Below are positions 23,380 to 31,969 of a stretch of DNA of 41,909 nt, piece by piece; positions within the stretch are counted from its first letter, which is position 1; each line of letters opens with the position of its first letter. The translations under genes were made by a program, and so were the position numbers. The notes below the pieces were generated by a model. It did no database searches and had not been told where the DNA came from. It saw nothing but the letters and a program-made list of their open reading frames with translations. This DNA comes from an uncultured Alcaligenaceae bacterium (GTDB taxonomy: Bacteria > Pseudomonadota > Gammaproteobacteria > Burkholderiales > Burkholderiaceae_B): assembly GCA_937952975.1 (NCBI GenBank), contig CALFXX010000081.1, forward strand, positions 1 to 41,909, given 5' to 3'.

Positions 23380-24860
23380 GTGGTTTAAAACAAATTTTCT
23401 ATCGGTATATTGCCAAGGCTTTTAAAAAGCATCAGCGCGGCGACATTAGCCAGATCAAAAAGACTCATTGCAAATACAGCGCTACGTTTAAGTGGGCATT
23501 GAGCTTATCTTCAGCACTGTTCGTTGCAAGTGCTTTTGCCACCGAACCGAGCCGTCTCGACCTTGAGACGGGTGCCTCGACGATTTTGAAATTGAAAGGG
23601 GTGACACGTATCGCAGTCGGTAATAGTCAGATTGTTCAGGTGACAACGGTGAACCCGCGCGAGGTACTGATCTTTGGCAAAACCCGTGGTTCAACTACAG
23701 TAGATATTTGGGTGACTGATAAAAAGCGGTATACCTATCGCATCTTTGTTGCAACAGAAGGCCTGAGCAGAATTCAAGAAGAGATTTCGCGCTTACTGAA
23801 AAATATCCCTCAAGCGCGCAGCAGAATTGCAGGTGACAAGCTTGTCATTGAGGGTGAAGACCTCAATGATGCCGATCAACTACGGATCGCAACGCTCGCC
23901 AAACGTTATCCCGAGGTGATTGACTTTACGAGCCAACTCGGCTGGGACAAGATGATCTTGCTGGATGTTCAAGTGCTCGAGTTACCTAGCTCTCGTATGC
24001 ACGAACTTGGGGTTCGTTGGGATCCCACTTCGCAGGGTGGGGTACAGACCGGCTTGGCGTGGGAGGGCGGGTCAACCACGCTGATGCAGCGACCAGGCGA
24101 GGCAGGCCTTGCGGTACCATTTCCGCTACCGCACGCGGCTGGCTATTTGGGATTGAACGCTTTGCTGTCTGCTCGCTTGGCGGCGCTGTCCAAGTCAGGT
24201 GAGGCTGTTGTGTTGGCACAACCTCAGCTGCTCGCGCGGAGCGGTTCGACAGCGAGTTTTCTGGCAGGTGGGGAGGTTCCCTATGCGTCTGTTGATAAAG
24301 ATGGAAAATCCACTACAACCTTTAAAAAGTATGGTGTCTCATTAAATATCACCCCGCACGCCGATCGAAACGCCGCAATTCGCTCAAGAATTGAAATCGA
24401 AGTCAGTTCGGTTGACACGACGATCACCGTACCTGGCGGGCCAGCCTTAAAGATCCGTAAGGCTTCAACCGAGTTCAATGTGCGCTCTGGCCAGACACTG
24501 GTACTGGGGGGCTTCATTTCTCGTGAGCGTTCGAGGGATCAAGAGGGGTTACCTGGGATATCGAAGATTCCGGTCTTGGGTGGCTTATTCGGTGTAAAGC
24601 GCGAGCAAGAGCGTCATACCGAGCTAGCAATTTTTGTCACACCAGTGATTGTTGATCCCCGCGATCCGGGTTTGTCTGCGCGGGTGTCCAATGCGCAGGG
24701 TTTCTTGCAAGAGTCTTTTCCTACGCCTCCAAAGCTGAACACGCCAGTCGGTAATTTTCGCGTTGGTGATCAGTGGGAGTCAGGGGCAGAGGGCGCTCAG
24801 CAATATCCACACCTGTCATCTCAATGGGAAGACGCGACGGTTTCTTCTGAGCATCAATAG
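23376..24860 (+). CDS. cpaC: Flp pilus secretin CpaC / RcpA
   Basis: A 494-residue outer-membrane secretin. The signal region is long: a positively charged stretch (about 1-38) precedes the hydrophobic core WALSLSSALFVASAFA near 40-55. The N-terminal secretin domain has GASTILKLKGVTRIAVGNSQIVQVTTVNPREVLIFGKTRGSTTVDIWV-like segments. The secretin core has MILLDVQVLELPS, VLAQPQLLARSGSTASFLAGGEVPY, GVSLNITPH, GQTLVLGGFIS and GLPGISKIPVLGGLFG, all diagnostic. It forms the outer-membrane pore for the Flp pilus. The usual RcpB gene does not follow. Confidence 0.88.
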   Translation: MSGLKQIFYRYIAKAFKKHQRGDISQIKKTHCKYSATFKWALSLSSALFVASAFATEPSRLDLETGASTILKLKGVTRIAVGNSQIVQVTTVNPREVLIFGKTRGSTTVDIWVTDKKRYTYRIFVATEGLSRIQEEISRLLKNIPQARSRIAGDKLVIEGEDLNDADQLRIATLAKRYPEVIDFTSQLGWDKMILLDVQVLELPSSRMHELGVRWDPTSQGGVQTGLAWEGGSTTLMQRPGEAGLAVPFPLPHAAGYLGLNALLSARLAALSKSGEAVVLAQPQLLARSGSTASFLAGGEVPYASVDKDGKSTTTFKKYGVSLNITPHADRNAAIRSRIEIEVSSVDTTITVPGGPALKIRKASTEFNVRSGQTLVLGGFISRERSRDQEGLPGISKIPVLGGLFGVKREQERHTELAIFVTPVIVDPRDPGLSARVSNAQGFLQESFPTPPKLNTPVGNFRVGDQWESGAEGAQQYPHLSSQWEDATVSSEHQ

Positions 24861-24866
24861 TTTTTA

Positions 24867-24897
24867 ACTGCAATATATTTTTTTTACTGCAATATAT
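24867..24897. repeat. Two direct repeats of ACTGCAATATAT before tadA
   Basis: ACTGCAATATAT occurs at 24867-24878 and again at 24886-24897, 19 bp apart and each preceded by a T run. They fill the only substantial gap (51 nt) inside the Tad operon, just ahead of the Shine-Dalgarno of the FHA-TadA gene. They could be a binding site, part of an internal promoter region, or a local duplication. Confidence 0.6.
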
Positions 24898-24911
24898 GCA
24901 AAGGATTTGAA

Positions 24912-26780
24912 TTGATCGAACTTGATTTATTTTTTGAAGATGGTACCCACAGGCATGGTCGCTTTGAGGTGCCGTTGTTGATGGGCCGTACTCCTGAGTG
25001 CGGTATTCAGGTGGCGCACTGGCGTGTTGCGCGACAGCATCTGCGTATCTTGCGAGCCGAAGATGGATACCACCTCGATGACCTTGGTTCAATTTTAGGT
25101 ACTCGAGTCAATGGCAAGCGAATCACCCGTTATGGGCCTTTAAAAAAGTCAGATGAGGTCATTGTGGGCCCGTGCCTGTTGCGTCTGGCCGCCCAAGCTT
25201 CACCTGTTGCGCTAGCTGAGCAGGCTGCACTGGTTAAAAGTGAATGCAGTCAAAGCGATGCGACTGCTAAGAGTGTTTGCAGCGATGACGCCGGATCAAC
25301 TGCGCAGGTTTACGGCGAGGGCGTCGCAGCAGCGAAGGGTGTCTTCAGCGAAGGTGGTTTGACTGAACTCAATCGTTTGAGGCCACCTTCAGACTCAGCA
25401 CCCTCAGTGCTTGAGCTCGGCGCCTCAGTATTTAAGCGGCATGTTGTTTTGAAGGCCGCGACGACGGCCGAAGTGAGCGGCGCTGGTCTGAACGAGTCAT
25501 CTAAGTTATTTCAGACGCAGGGTATTCAAGACCACACTCTTGCTCAGCCAGAACTTCGCCAAGAACTACGAGCCGGCTTAATTCAGGCCTTTGATCTGCG
25601 ACGTAACGATGTCGGAGCACTGTCTGACAGCGCTTTAAAAGCTCACGCGCTGAGCTGCGTCGCTGAGTTATTGGCTAAGCGCCAACTGCCCTTGACCACA
25701 GAGCAACGCGACAGGCTTCTAAAGCTAGTGGTCGACGAGGCGATCGGGTTGGGCGTGATCGAAGAGTTACTCGAAGATGCTGCGGTGACTGAGATTATGG
25801 TGAATCGTTTTGATGAGATCTTCGTTGAAATGCACGGGCGTCTGACTAAACATTCTCTACAGTTTAGTAGTGAAGACGCGGTTCGAAGTGTGATTGAGCG
25901 CATTGTGTATCCGTTAGGTCGTCGAATCGATGAGGCTTCGCCGATGGTGGATGCTCGGTTGCCTGACGGTTCTCGGCTCAACGCGGTGTTGCCGCCGGTG
26001 TCCGTCAAAGGAGCAAGCTTCACCATCCGAAAGTTTCCTCAAAAACGGTTGCAGATGCACGACTTAGTCGCACTCAACGCAGTACCTGCACCGTTGGCTG
26101 AATTTTTACGTTTATGCGTTGCACATCGCTTAAATATCGTGGTGTCAGGTGGTACTGGTTCTGGTAAAACCACGTTACTTAATGTCATGGCGGGGCTTGT
26201 AGATCCGGAGCAGCGCATTGTCACGATCGAAGATTCAGCTGAGTTGTTTATTGCGCATCCTCATGTGGTCACCCTCGAGGCCCGACAGGCAAACGCAGAG
26301 GGGCAGGGAGCCATTGCTATTCGCGATTTAGTGAAAAACGCTTTGCGAATGCGTCCAGACCGCATTGTCATTGGCGAAGTGCGCGGTGCAGAAGCGATCG
26401 ATATGCTGGCGGCGATGAATACTGGTCATGACGGCTCAATCACGACCTTGCATGCAAATAGCCCTCGCGATGCCTTATCAAGGCTCGAAACAATGGTTCT
26501 TAGCGGACATGCAGGTTTGCCCCTTCAAGCGATACGTGAACAAATCAATTCAGCTCTTCAGTTAATTGTGCAGCAGACCCGTTTAGAAAATGGTCGAAGA
26601 ATGATCACTGCTGTTGCCGAGATTTCAGGCATTGAATCTGGCACAGTTCAAATGCAACATTTGGTTCGTTTCGATACGCGCCTGCAATGCTTGACGGGCG
26701 CAGGTGTGCGTCCAACAATTTTTGATGACGCTTTGTTGCAGCCCGAGCCAACGCTTTTAAAATGGTTTTTACAAGCATGA
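24912..26780 (+). CDS. tadA: Tad pilus ATPase CpaF/TadA with an N-terminal FHA domain
   Basis: A 622-residue protein, starting at TTG with AAGGA 6 nt upstream. No in-frame ATG occurs before residue 24, and the FHA fold begins at residue 1. Residues 1-95 are an FHA domain (LLMGRTPECGIQV, ARQHLRIL, YHLDDLGSILGTRVNG). R26, R41, H43 and N67 are kept, but the usual pThr-contacting Ser is A40 and the Asn of SxNGT is L62. A polar linker (about 95-210) precedes the secretion ATPase: Walker A GGTGSGKT at 413-420, IVTIEDSAEL, Walker B RIVIGEVRGAEAIDML and GHDGSITTLHANSPRDALSRLE. It powers pilus assembly as a cytoplasmic hexamer. It is followed by tadB with an ATGA overlap. Confidence 0.88.
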   Translation: MIELDLFFEDGTHRHGRFEVPLLMGRTPECGIQVAHWRVARQHLRILRAEDGYHLDDLGSILGTRVNGKRITRYGPLKKSDEVIVGPCLLRLAAQASPVALAEQAALVKSECSQSDATAKSVCSDDAGSTAQVYGEGVAAAKGVFSEGGLTELNRLRPPSDSAPSVLELGASVFKRHVVLKAATTAEVSGAGLNESSKLFQTQGIQDHTLAQPELRQELRAGLIQAFDLRRNDVGALSDSALKAHALSCVAELLAKRQLPLTTEQRDRLLKLVVDEAIGLGVIEELLEDAAVTEIMVNRFDEIFVEMHGRLTKHSLQFSSEDAVRSVIERIVYPLGRRIDEASPMVDARLPDGSRLNAVLPPVSVKGASFTIRKFPQKRLQMHDLVALNAVPAPLAEFLRLCVAHRLNIVVSGGTGSGKTTLLNVMAGLVDPEQRIVTIEDSAELFIAHPHVVTLEARQANAEGQGAIAIRDLVKNALRMRPDRIVIGEVRGAEAIDMLAAMNTGHDGSITTLHANSPRDALSRLETMVLSGHAGLPLQAIREQINSALQLIVQQTRLENGRRMITAVAEISGIESGTVQMQHLVRFDTRLQCLTGAGVRPTIFDDALLQPEPTLLKWFLQA

Positions 26781-27622
26781 GCACATTAGCCTGGGTAAGT
26801 GCTTGTCTGTCGATTGCGATTGGTACCTGGTTTGGGCAGCGGCTTTTTTATCGCGCTTCACAACGTTATCGAGAACAGATGACGGCGCACGCACGCAGCG
26901 AATTGTCAGACCTCTTTGTTTTTATAGACTTAACGCATTTTTGGCCAGTGCTAGTGTGGCTAGCGACGGGGCTCATGATACTCGTGTGGCTAGGCACTCA
27001 AAGTGTTTTGACCGCCGCGTGCACAGGAGGCATTATTTTTGTAATGCCAAGAATGATTCTCACGCGTGCTGTCAGACGGCGTCAACAGCGCTTTGATTTA
27101 CAACTGCCAGATTTTATTTTGTCGCTGTCAGGTGCTTTGCGCGCCGGAGCAGGCTTGTCGGTTGCGTTAAAGCATATTGTTCAAGAGGCCAGTCCTCCGC
27201 TTTCACAAGAGTTCGGGCTCGTGTTGCGAGAGCAACGAATGGGCGTTGGCTTTTCGCAGGCACTGGCGAGTCTTTTTCAACGAATGCCCTCAGAGAGCGT
27301 TGAACTGGTCACCACGATGCTTTCTGTAGGCACGCGTTCTGGTGCATCTTTAGCGGATCTGCTTGAAAGACTGTGCATGAACATTCGGGCCCGGCAGCAT
27401 TTGCAGCAAAAAATAGAGGTCATGACCACTCAAGGCAAAATGCAAGCCTGGATCATGGGTGCACTGCCATTTGTGCTGTTGCTTGTCTTGGGCCAAATCG
27501 ATCCAGTCTCGGTGCATCTTTTATACAGCACTTCAGTTGGGCAAACTGTGCTGGTAACTATTTGCGTACTTGAGTGCCTGGGCGTTTATGTCTTGCGTCG
27601 CATTCTTGCAATCGATGTTTAA
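26777..27622 (+). CDS. tadB: Tad pilus inner-membrane platform protein TadB
   Basis: A 281-residue GSPII_F-type membrane protein with two N-terminal helices and a C-terminal pair (WIMGALPFVLLLVLG, TVLVTICVLECLGVYVL). The cytoplasmic domain has FDLQLPDFILSLSGALRAGAGLSVALKHI, LVLREQRMGVGFSQALASL and MLSVGTRSGASLADLLERL, as in TadB. I chose the ATG inside the tadA stop (ATGA) over one 15 nt upstream. TadB and TadC form the inner-membrane core that the TadA ATPase drives. Confidence 0.85.
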   Translation: MSTLAWVSACLSIAIGTWFGQRLFYRASQRYREQMTAHARSELSDLFVFIDLTHFWPVLVWLATGLMILVWLGTQSVLTAACTGGIIFVMPRMILTRAVRRRQQRFDLQLPDFILSLSGALRAGAGLSVALKHIVQEASPPLSQEFGLVLREQRMGVGFSQALASLFQRMPSESVELVTTMLSVGTRSGASLADLLERLCMNIRARQHLQQKIEVMTTQGKMQAWIMGALPFVLLLVLGQIDPVSVHLLYSTSVGQTVLVTICVLECLGVYVLRRILAIDV

Positions 27623-28532
27623 GACGATGCTTTGGCTTGCCGTGTTCTCTGGATCCCTGGCTATTTCTGCGGCCTTGCTTGTTGCGAGTCGCGCTGTTTT
27701 CAACAGTCTGGATCAAATCAGGCGCGCAGGCCTGAGTGCGGTATTTAAGAGTTGGCTCAAACGCGGCGTGATGCGGCCGATGCTGACCTGGCTTGGACGT
27801 AGACTTTTGCCGTTTATTACCTGGAATCAACGACACGGGTTGAACAAATTGCTGCTGCGCAGTGGGTTGAGCGACTTTGATTACACACAGATTTTTGCCT
27901 CACAGGTTTTGCTTTCGTTACTTGCCTTGCTTGGGTATTGGTTCGTGTCAAGCATCGGAGCGCCCCTGCGTTTAGCGACGCGCGCAGATCTATTGCTCGG
28001 GGTGCTTTTAAGTGCCTGCGTTGCTTCGCTTTGTTGGTGGTTGCCTATTTTGTGGTTAAAGCAACGTTATCGGCAGCGCATCAACGCGATTGAACGTGCC
28101 TTGCCCTTTTTTTTAGACATGGTCGGGCTTGGCTTAGGCTCTGGGCAAAACTTGCAGGCGTCATTGCAACTTGCGTGTGATCATCTCGGTGATGGGGCGC
28201 TAAAGTCTGAATGGCTGCAGACGCTAGGCGATATTCGCACCGGTACTGCGCGTAGCGAGGCACTCAGGCAAATGAGCGTACGCATTGAATCAACCTCCTT
28301 GCGTCAATTGATCTCAGCGTTGATTCAGGGCGAGTCCTTGGGGCAGGGGATGACGCATATTATCGAGGTGTATGGCACTCAGCAGCGGGCTCAACGTTTA
28401 ATGCATGCTGAAAAATTGGCTTTACAAGCCCCGGTCAAGATGCTGTTTCCGTTGGCGCTGTTTATTTTTCCGTGTACGTTTTTAGTGTTGGGTTTTCCGG
28501 TGTTGGTTCAGCTACTTGGCTTGCAGCCATGA
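27615..28532 (+). CDS. tadC: Tad pilus inner-membrane platform protein TadC
   Basis: A 305-residue GSPII_F-type membrane protein with helices near the N-terminus (MLWLAVFSGSLAISAALLVA), in the middle (VLLSLLALLGYWF, LLGVLLSACVASLCWWLPILWL) and at the C-terminus (MLFPLALFIFPCTFLVLGFPVLVQ). The cytoplasmic part has ALPFFLDMVGLGLGSGQNLQASLQLA and LRQLISALIQGESLGQGMTHII. It starts at ATGTTTAA overlapping the tadB stop by 8 nt. The stop overlaps the DUF192 gene (ATGA 28529-28532). It partners TadB. Confidence 0.85.
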   Translation: MFKTMLWLAVFSGSLAISAALLVASRAVFNSLDQIRRAGLSAVFKSWLKRGVMRPMLTWLGRRLLPFITWNQRHGLNKLLLRSGLSDFDYTQIFASQVLLSLLALLGYWFVSSIGAPLRLATRADLLLGVLLSACVASLCWWLPILWLKQRYRQRINAIERALPFFLDMVGLGLGSGQNLQASLQLACDHLGDGALKSEWLQTLGDIRTGTARSEALRQMSVRIESTSLRQLISALIQGESLGQGMTHIIEVYGTQQRAQRLMHAEKLALQAPVKMLFPLALFIFPCTFLVLGFPVLVQLLGLQP

Positions 28533-28963
28533 TGAATGGATCGGGTGACCAAGCGATAAAACTTCGAGGCGATCGGTCACTTGCGCCCAAGCTGATATTG
28601 ACGCGTGCACATACCTATTTGAGTCGTGCGCGAGGACTGCTAGGTCAGGGAGTGATTGCACCCTCGACCGCACTCTGGCTAAAGCCATGCTCAAGCGTGC
28701 ATACCATTGGCATGCAATGCTCAATTGGGGTCTTTTTTATCGATCAGAACGAGAGGGTGATCAAAACGTTTGCTTGTCTAAAACCCAACCGCTTTGCCCT
28801 GTGTTGGCACGCGACCTCAGTGGTTGAAACTGCACCGTTTGCGCTTGAGCTAAAAGACGTGATGGAACAAGCCGTTATTCGGCTGCTGGCTCAGGATCGG
28901 TCGTCACAAACACAGACGCATAACTTGGATAAAAACTGCAGTACAAGACGGCGCCACCCGTAA
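28529..28963 (+). CDS. DUF192 family protein at the end of the Tad operon
   Basis: A 144-residue protein with DUF192-like features: a TRAHTYLSRARGLLGQ start region, LWLKPCSSVHTIGMQCSIGVFFIDQNERV and a hydrophobic strand set. The function of DUF192 is unknown. The start codon overlaps the tadC stop (ATGA), so it is translated with the pilus genes. There is no obvious signal peptide, whereas many DUF192 proteins are exported. The last 29 codons overlap the convergent membrane-protein gene on the other strand by 89 bp; this polar, Arg/Gln/Thr-rich tail (SSQTQTHNLDKN) is probably a nonconserved extension. Confidence 0.75.
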   Translation: MMNGSGDQAIKLRGDRSLAPKLILTRAHTYLSRARGLLGQGVIAPSTALWLKPCSSVHTIGMQCSIGVFFIDQNERVIKTFACLKPNRFALCWHATSVVETAPFALELKDVMEQAVIRLLAQDRSSQTQTHNLDKNCSTRRRHP

Positions 28964-29657
28964 TATTGATAGGCACTTGGATGGTTGCAGCAACGGAGTT
29001 TGAAAGACCGACCCACACTAACAGGCTTAGAGCGCTGTCAATTGCTACAAACACGGCTAGCCAGCTTAAGCCGTACATTAAAAATACCCATTTATTGCGC
29101 CAGCAGGCGATACCGCTAAAAAACAGTGCGCGCGATATGCTGATTTGATGCCAGGCCACAAGTACTGGCGCGTACCAAAAAATAGCAGCCATGAGCATAT
29201 AGAACACGCCAAAAATCACCATGGGCGTGCGAACGGCTTCTAGCAAGGGCAAGAGATTATTGGCATCGGTCAGGGATTTGAGTGCTTCCGTGACTTCGGC
29301 TGCATAGGGCATGAAGGCGAGCAGGCCTAACAGTAGACAGATCCCTAGGTACAGGGCACCCATTCCAAGCAGTTTTTTCAAGACACCACTTGGCTTAAGC
29401 GGCTCAAGCCACATCCCGAGCAGCATTTTGTGACCTTGCGCGGCATGACGGCCCGCCGATAAAGTCACGACGGTGACGGCCGGCATCAACACCACAAATA
29501 ATATTGGACCAATTGGCGGTGTGATACTCGCCACCATGAGTAGCAAACTGATAAACATTGCCCATGAAAAAAAGGCAAGCGGTTGGGTGCGAAACAGCGC
29601 CCAGCCATCGCAAACCCAGCGCCATCCCGACAGGGCATTTAAAGCAACAGCTTGCAT
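28875..29657 (-). CDS. BPSS1780-family inner-membrane protein
   Basis: A 260-residue hydrophobic protein with about six membrane segments. The conserved start is GWRWVCDGWALFRTQPLAFFSWAMFISLLLM, and GPILFVVLMPAVTV and the end GGAVLYCSFYPSYASVFV also match the BPSS1780-like group common in betaproteobacteria. Its function is unknown. It begins in a TGATG overlap with the thrB stop, so it is translated with homoserine kinase. It converges with the DUF192 gene, overlapping its 3' end. Confidence 0.75.
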   Translation of the reverse strand: MQAVALNALSGWRWVCDGWALFRTQPLAFFSWAMFISLLLMVASITPPIGPILFVVLMPAVTVVTLSAGRHAAQGHKMLLGMWLEPLKPSGVLKKLLGMGALYLGICLLLGLLAFMPYAAEVTEALKSLTDANNLLPLLEAVRTPMVIFGVFYMLMAAIFWYAPVLVAWHQISISRALFFSGIACWRNKWVFLMYGLSWLAVFVAIDSALSLLVWVGLSNSVAATIQVPINITGGAVLYCSFYPSYASVFVTTDPEPAAE

Positions 29658-30634
29658 CAGCCTTCCTTGGGTAAATCGGGGATCAGACCGACAGTTCTCT
29701 GTTGAAGTACACGTTCAAAATGAGTGGGGTCGTGCGGTTTAAGCGTTTGTGCTGAGCGTGGCAAATAAAAATCGTACAAGCGAGAAATCCAGAAACGCAG
29801 TGCCGCTGCTCGCAATACCGAGGGCCACAGTCGATGCTCGGCGGCGGTGAAGGGGCGCAACTTCGCATAGGCCGCTAACCAGGCAGTGACGTGCATAGGC
29901 TTGAAAACACCCGTCGCCAAGTCAATACACCAATCATTGAGGCACACGGCCACGTCAAACAACCAGGTGTCGCAGCCAGCGAAATAAAAGTCAATCAAGC
30001 CACCCATTTGCGGTTCGGCCTGTGTGCCTGCGAATAAAACGTTGTCTCTAAAAAGATCGCAGTGCGCTGGCCCGAACGGTAAACTTTTGTACTCTGGGGT
30101 CAGCGCCATGGCGCGCTGCTCGGCCAAGGTCTGGGTTAATAATTGCACTTGAGCAGGTGATAGGTAAGGAAGCACGATTGGCGCGGTTTGCTCCCACCAG
30201 GCGAGGCCACGCAGATTAGGCTGACGAAGCCCAAAATCTTGTGCAGCTAAATGCGCTTGGGCCAGAGTTTTACCCGCGAGTGCGCAATGGGCGAGTGTAG
30301 GCGCTGGCTCATAGCCTCCGGGCAAGCGATTGACGATTGCAGCGGGCTTTTGTAACAGTGTTGACAATCGAGCGCCGTCGAGGCGCGTTTGCGGTTGCGG
30401 CACTGGCACGCCGCTTTGCGCCAAATGGTGCATCAGCTCGATGTAAAACGGTAACTGTTCGGCCGTGAGGATTTCAAACACGGTCAAAACGTATTCACCT
30501 TGTGTAGTGGTCAGAAAAAAATTGCTGTTTTCTATGCCGGCTGCAATTCCACGCAGCGCAACAAACTCACCTAAGTCGTATTGCTTAAGGAGTGCGCGTG
30601 CGTCAGCGTCACTGACAATCGTAAAAACGGCCAT
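29657..30634 (-). CDS. thrB: Homoserine kinase, APH-fold ThrB type
   Basis: A 325-residue protein of the APH-like ThrB (not GHMP) family. The N-terminus is MAVFTIVSDADARALLKQYDLG, then GIENSNFFLTTTQGEYVLTVFE. The catalytic loop is GPAHCDLFRDNVLF, followed by GLIDFYFAGCDTWLFDVAVCLNDW. It phosphorylates L-homoserine for threonine synthesis in the cytoplasm. The BPSS1780 gene follows with a one-base overlap. Several pathway genes, including asd, lie in this window, but it is not in one operon with them. Confidence 0.9.
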   Translation of the reverse strand: MAVFTIVSDADARALLKQYDLGEFVALRGIAAGIENSNFFLTTTQGEYVLTVFEILTAEQLPFYIELMHHLAQSGVPVPQPQTRLDGARLSTLLQKPAAIVNRLPGGYEPAPTLAHCALAGKTLAQAHLAAQDFGLRQPNLRGLAWWEQTAPIVLPYLSPAQVQLLTQTLAEQRAMALTPEYKSLPFGPAHCDLFRDNVLFAGTQAEPQMGGLIDFYFAGCDTWLFDVAVCLNDWCIDLATGVFKPMHVTAWLAAYAKLRPFTAAEHRLWPSVLRAAALRFWISRLYDFYLPRSAQTLKPHDPTHFERVLQQRTVGLIPDLPKEG

Positions 30635-30878
30635 AAAGAATCACAAAGGGTTAAATCTTGCAAGGTCATTTGCGACGGTAACTGGCAACGCGCAAAGTAA
30701 GAGTTGGAAGTTTAACAAGAAGTACTGAAACGCTCTCAACGCCCCCCACAAGGTTGATTGCGCCCAAGGCAAAAATACACGCCACGATCATGGTAAGCGT
30801 AAAATCTCGCCGTGCGACCAAATTGTGTCTTGCTGAACCTTTGCAACGGGGTAGTGAAACAGGTGTTTTTCTTTAAAT

Positions 30879-31910
30879 ATGCGTAGTTTGACCGACGTTG
30901 AGCCGCCTGCGGCGTTAGGTGCTAACGAACACTGGCGCTTATGTGTAGCCCCCATGATCGATGTCACCGATCGGCATTGTCGGTACTTTCATCGCTTGCT
31001 TGCGCCCCGTGCACGGCTTTACACCGAAATGATTACCACCGGCGCGTTACTGCATGGTGATGCGCAACGGCATCTCGACTTTAACGAGCAAGAGCATCCG
31101 GTTGCCTTGCAACTCGGTGGCAGCGAACCCGATGCCTTGGTCGCGAGCGCAAAATTAGGGGTTCAGGCGGGCTACGACGAGATCAATCTAAATTGCGGTT
31201 GCCCGTCTGAGCGGGTTCAAAAGGGCGCATTTGGGGCTTGTTTGATGGCTGAGCCCAAGCTCGTGGCGGATTGCATCAAAGCGATGCAAGATTCGGTCAG
31301 CGTGCCGGTCACGGTTAAGCATCGGCTCGGTTTAGATAAAAATGAGTCGTACGATTTTGTGCGTGATTTTGTTGGCACCATTTACGATACGGGCTGTCGA
31401 GTTTTTATTGTTCATGCGCGTAATGCGGTATTGAAGGGCTTATCCCCAAAAGATAATCGCGAGGTACCACCGCTGCGTTATGACCACGCCGCCCAACTTA
31501 AGCTTGATTTTCCAGATGCGGTGATGGTACTAAATGGTGGACTGACTACCCTAGCTGACTGTGATGCTGTGTTGCCGAGGTTTGACGGTGTGATGTTGGG
31601 GCGCTCGCCCTGGCATGATCCGTCAGTTTTATCGCGTATCTCTCAGGCCTGGTGGCCACAGTTGCCGGTCAACTCTGAGAGTGAAGTGATTGAGGCTTTG
31701 GTAGCTTATGCGGCCGAACAAATTCAGGCTAAGGTGCCTTTGCGGATCGTTGTGAGGCCACTACTTGGCTTGTTTAACGGTCGTTCTAATTCGCGTATCT
31801 GGCGACGGATGCTGTCAGATTCTAAGCTCCTAAAGCAGGATGATCCGGAGTTGATTCGTCTGGCCTGGCAGCAAGTCGGCGGTGATGCAACCCGTCAGAA
31901 AAACAGCTAA
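30879..31910 (+). CDS. dusA: tRNA-dihydrouridine synthase A
   Basis: A 343-residue FMN enzyme of the Dus family. VAPMIDVTDRHCRYFHRLL, YTEMITTGALLHGDAQRHLDF, VALQLGGSEPDAL and NLNCGCPSERVQKGAFGACLM (catalytic Cys) are diagnostic, with VTVKHRLGLD and VMLGRSPWHDPSVL. DusA reduces uridine at positions 20/20a of tRNA. The N-terminal 20 residues before the barrel are variable and the start has no strong Shine-Dalgarno, so a slightly different start is possible. It is transcribed alone, with a repeat array right after its stop. Confidence 0.9.
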   Translation: MRSLTDVEPPAALGANEHWRLCVAPMIDVTDRHCRYFHRLLAPRARLYTEMITTGALLHGDAQRHLDFNEQEHPVALQLGGSEPDALVASAKLGVQAGYDEINLNCGCPSERVQKGAFGACLMAEPKLVADCIKAMQDSVSVPVTVKHRLGLDKNESYDFVRDFVGTIYDTGCRVFIVHARNAVLKGLSPKDNREVPPLRYDHAAQLKLDFPDAVMVLNGGLTTLADCDAVLPRFDGVMLGRSPWHDPSVLSRISQAWWPQLPVNSESEVIEALVAYAAEQIQAKVPLRIVVRPLLGLFNGRSNSRIWRRMLSDSKLLKQDDPELIRLAWQQVGGDATRQKNS

Positions 31911-31969
31911 GCCATAGCTCCTGCACCACCGGCTGCTGCACGAACGCCTGCTGCGCTAATCGCTATAAC

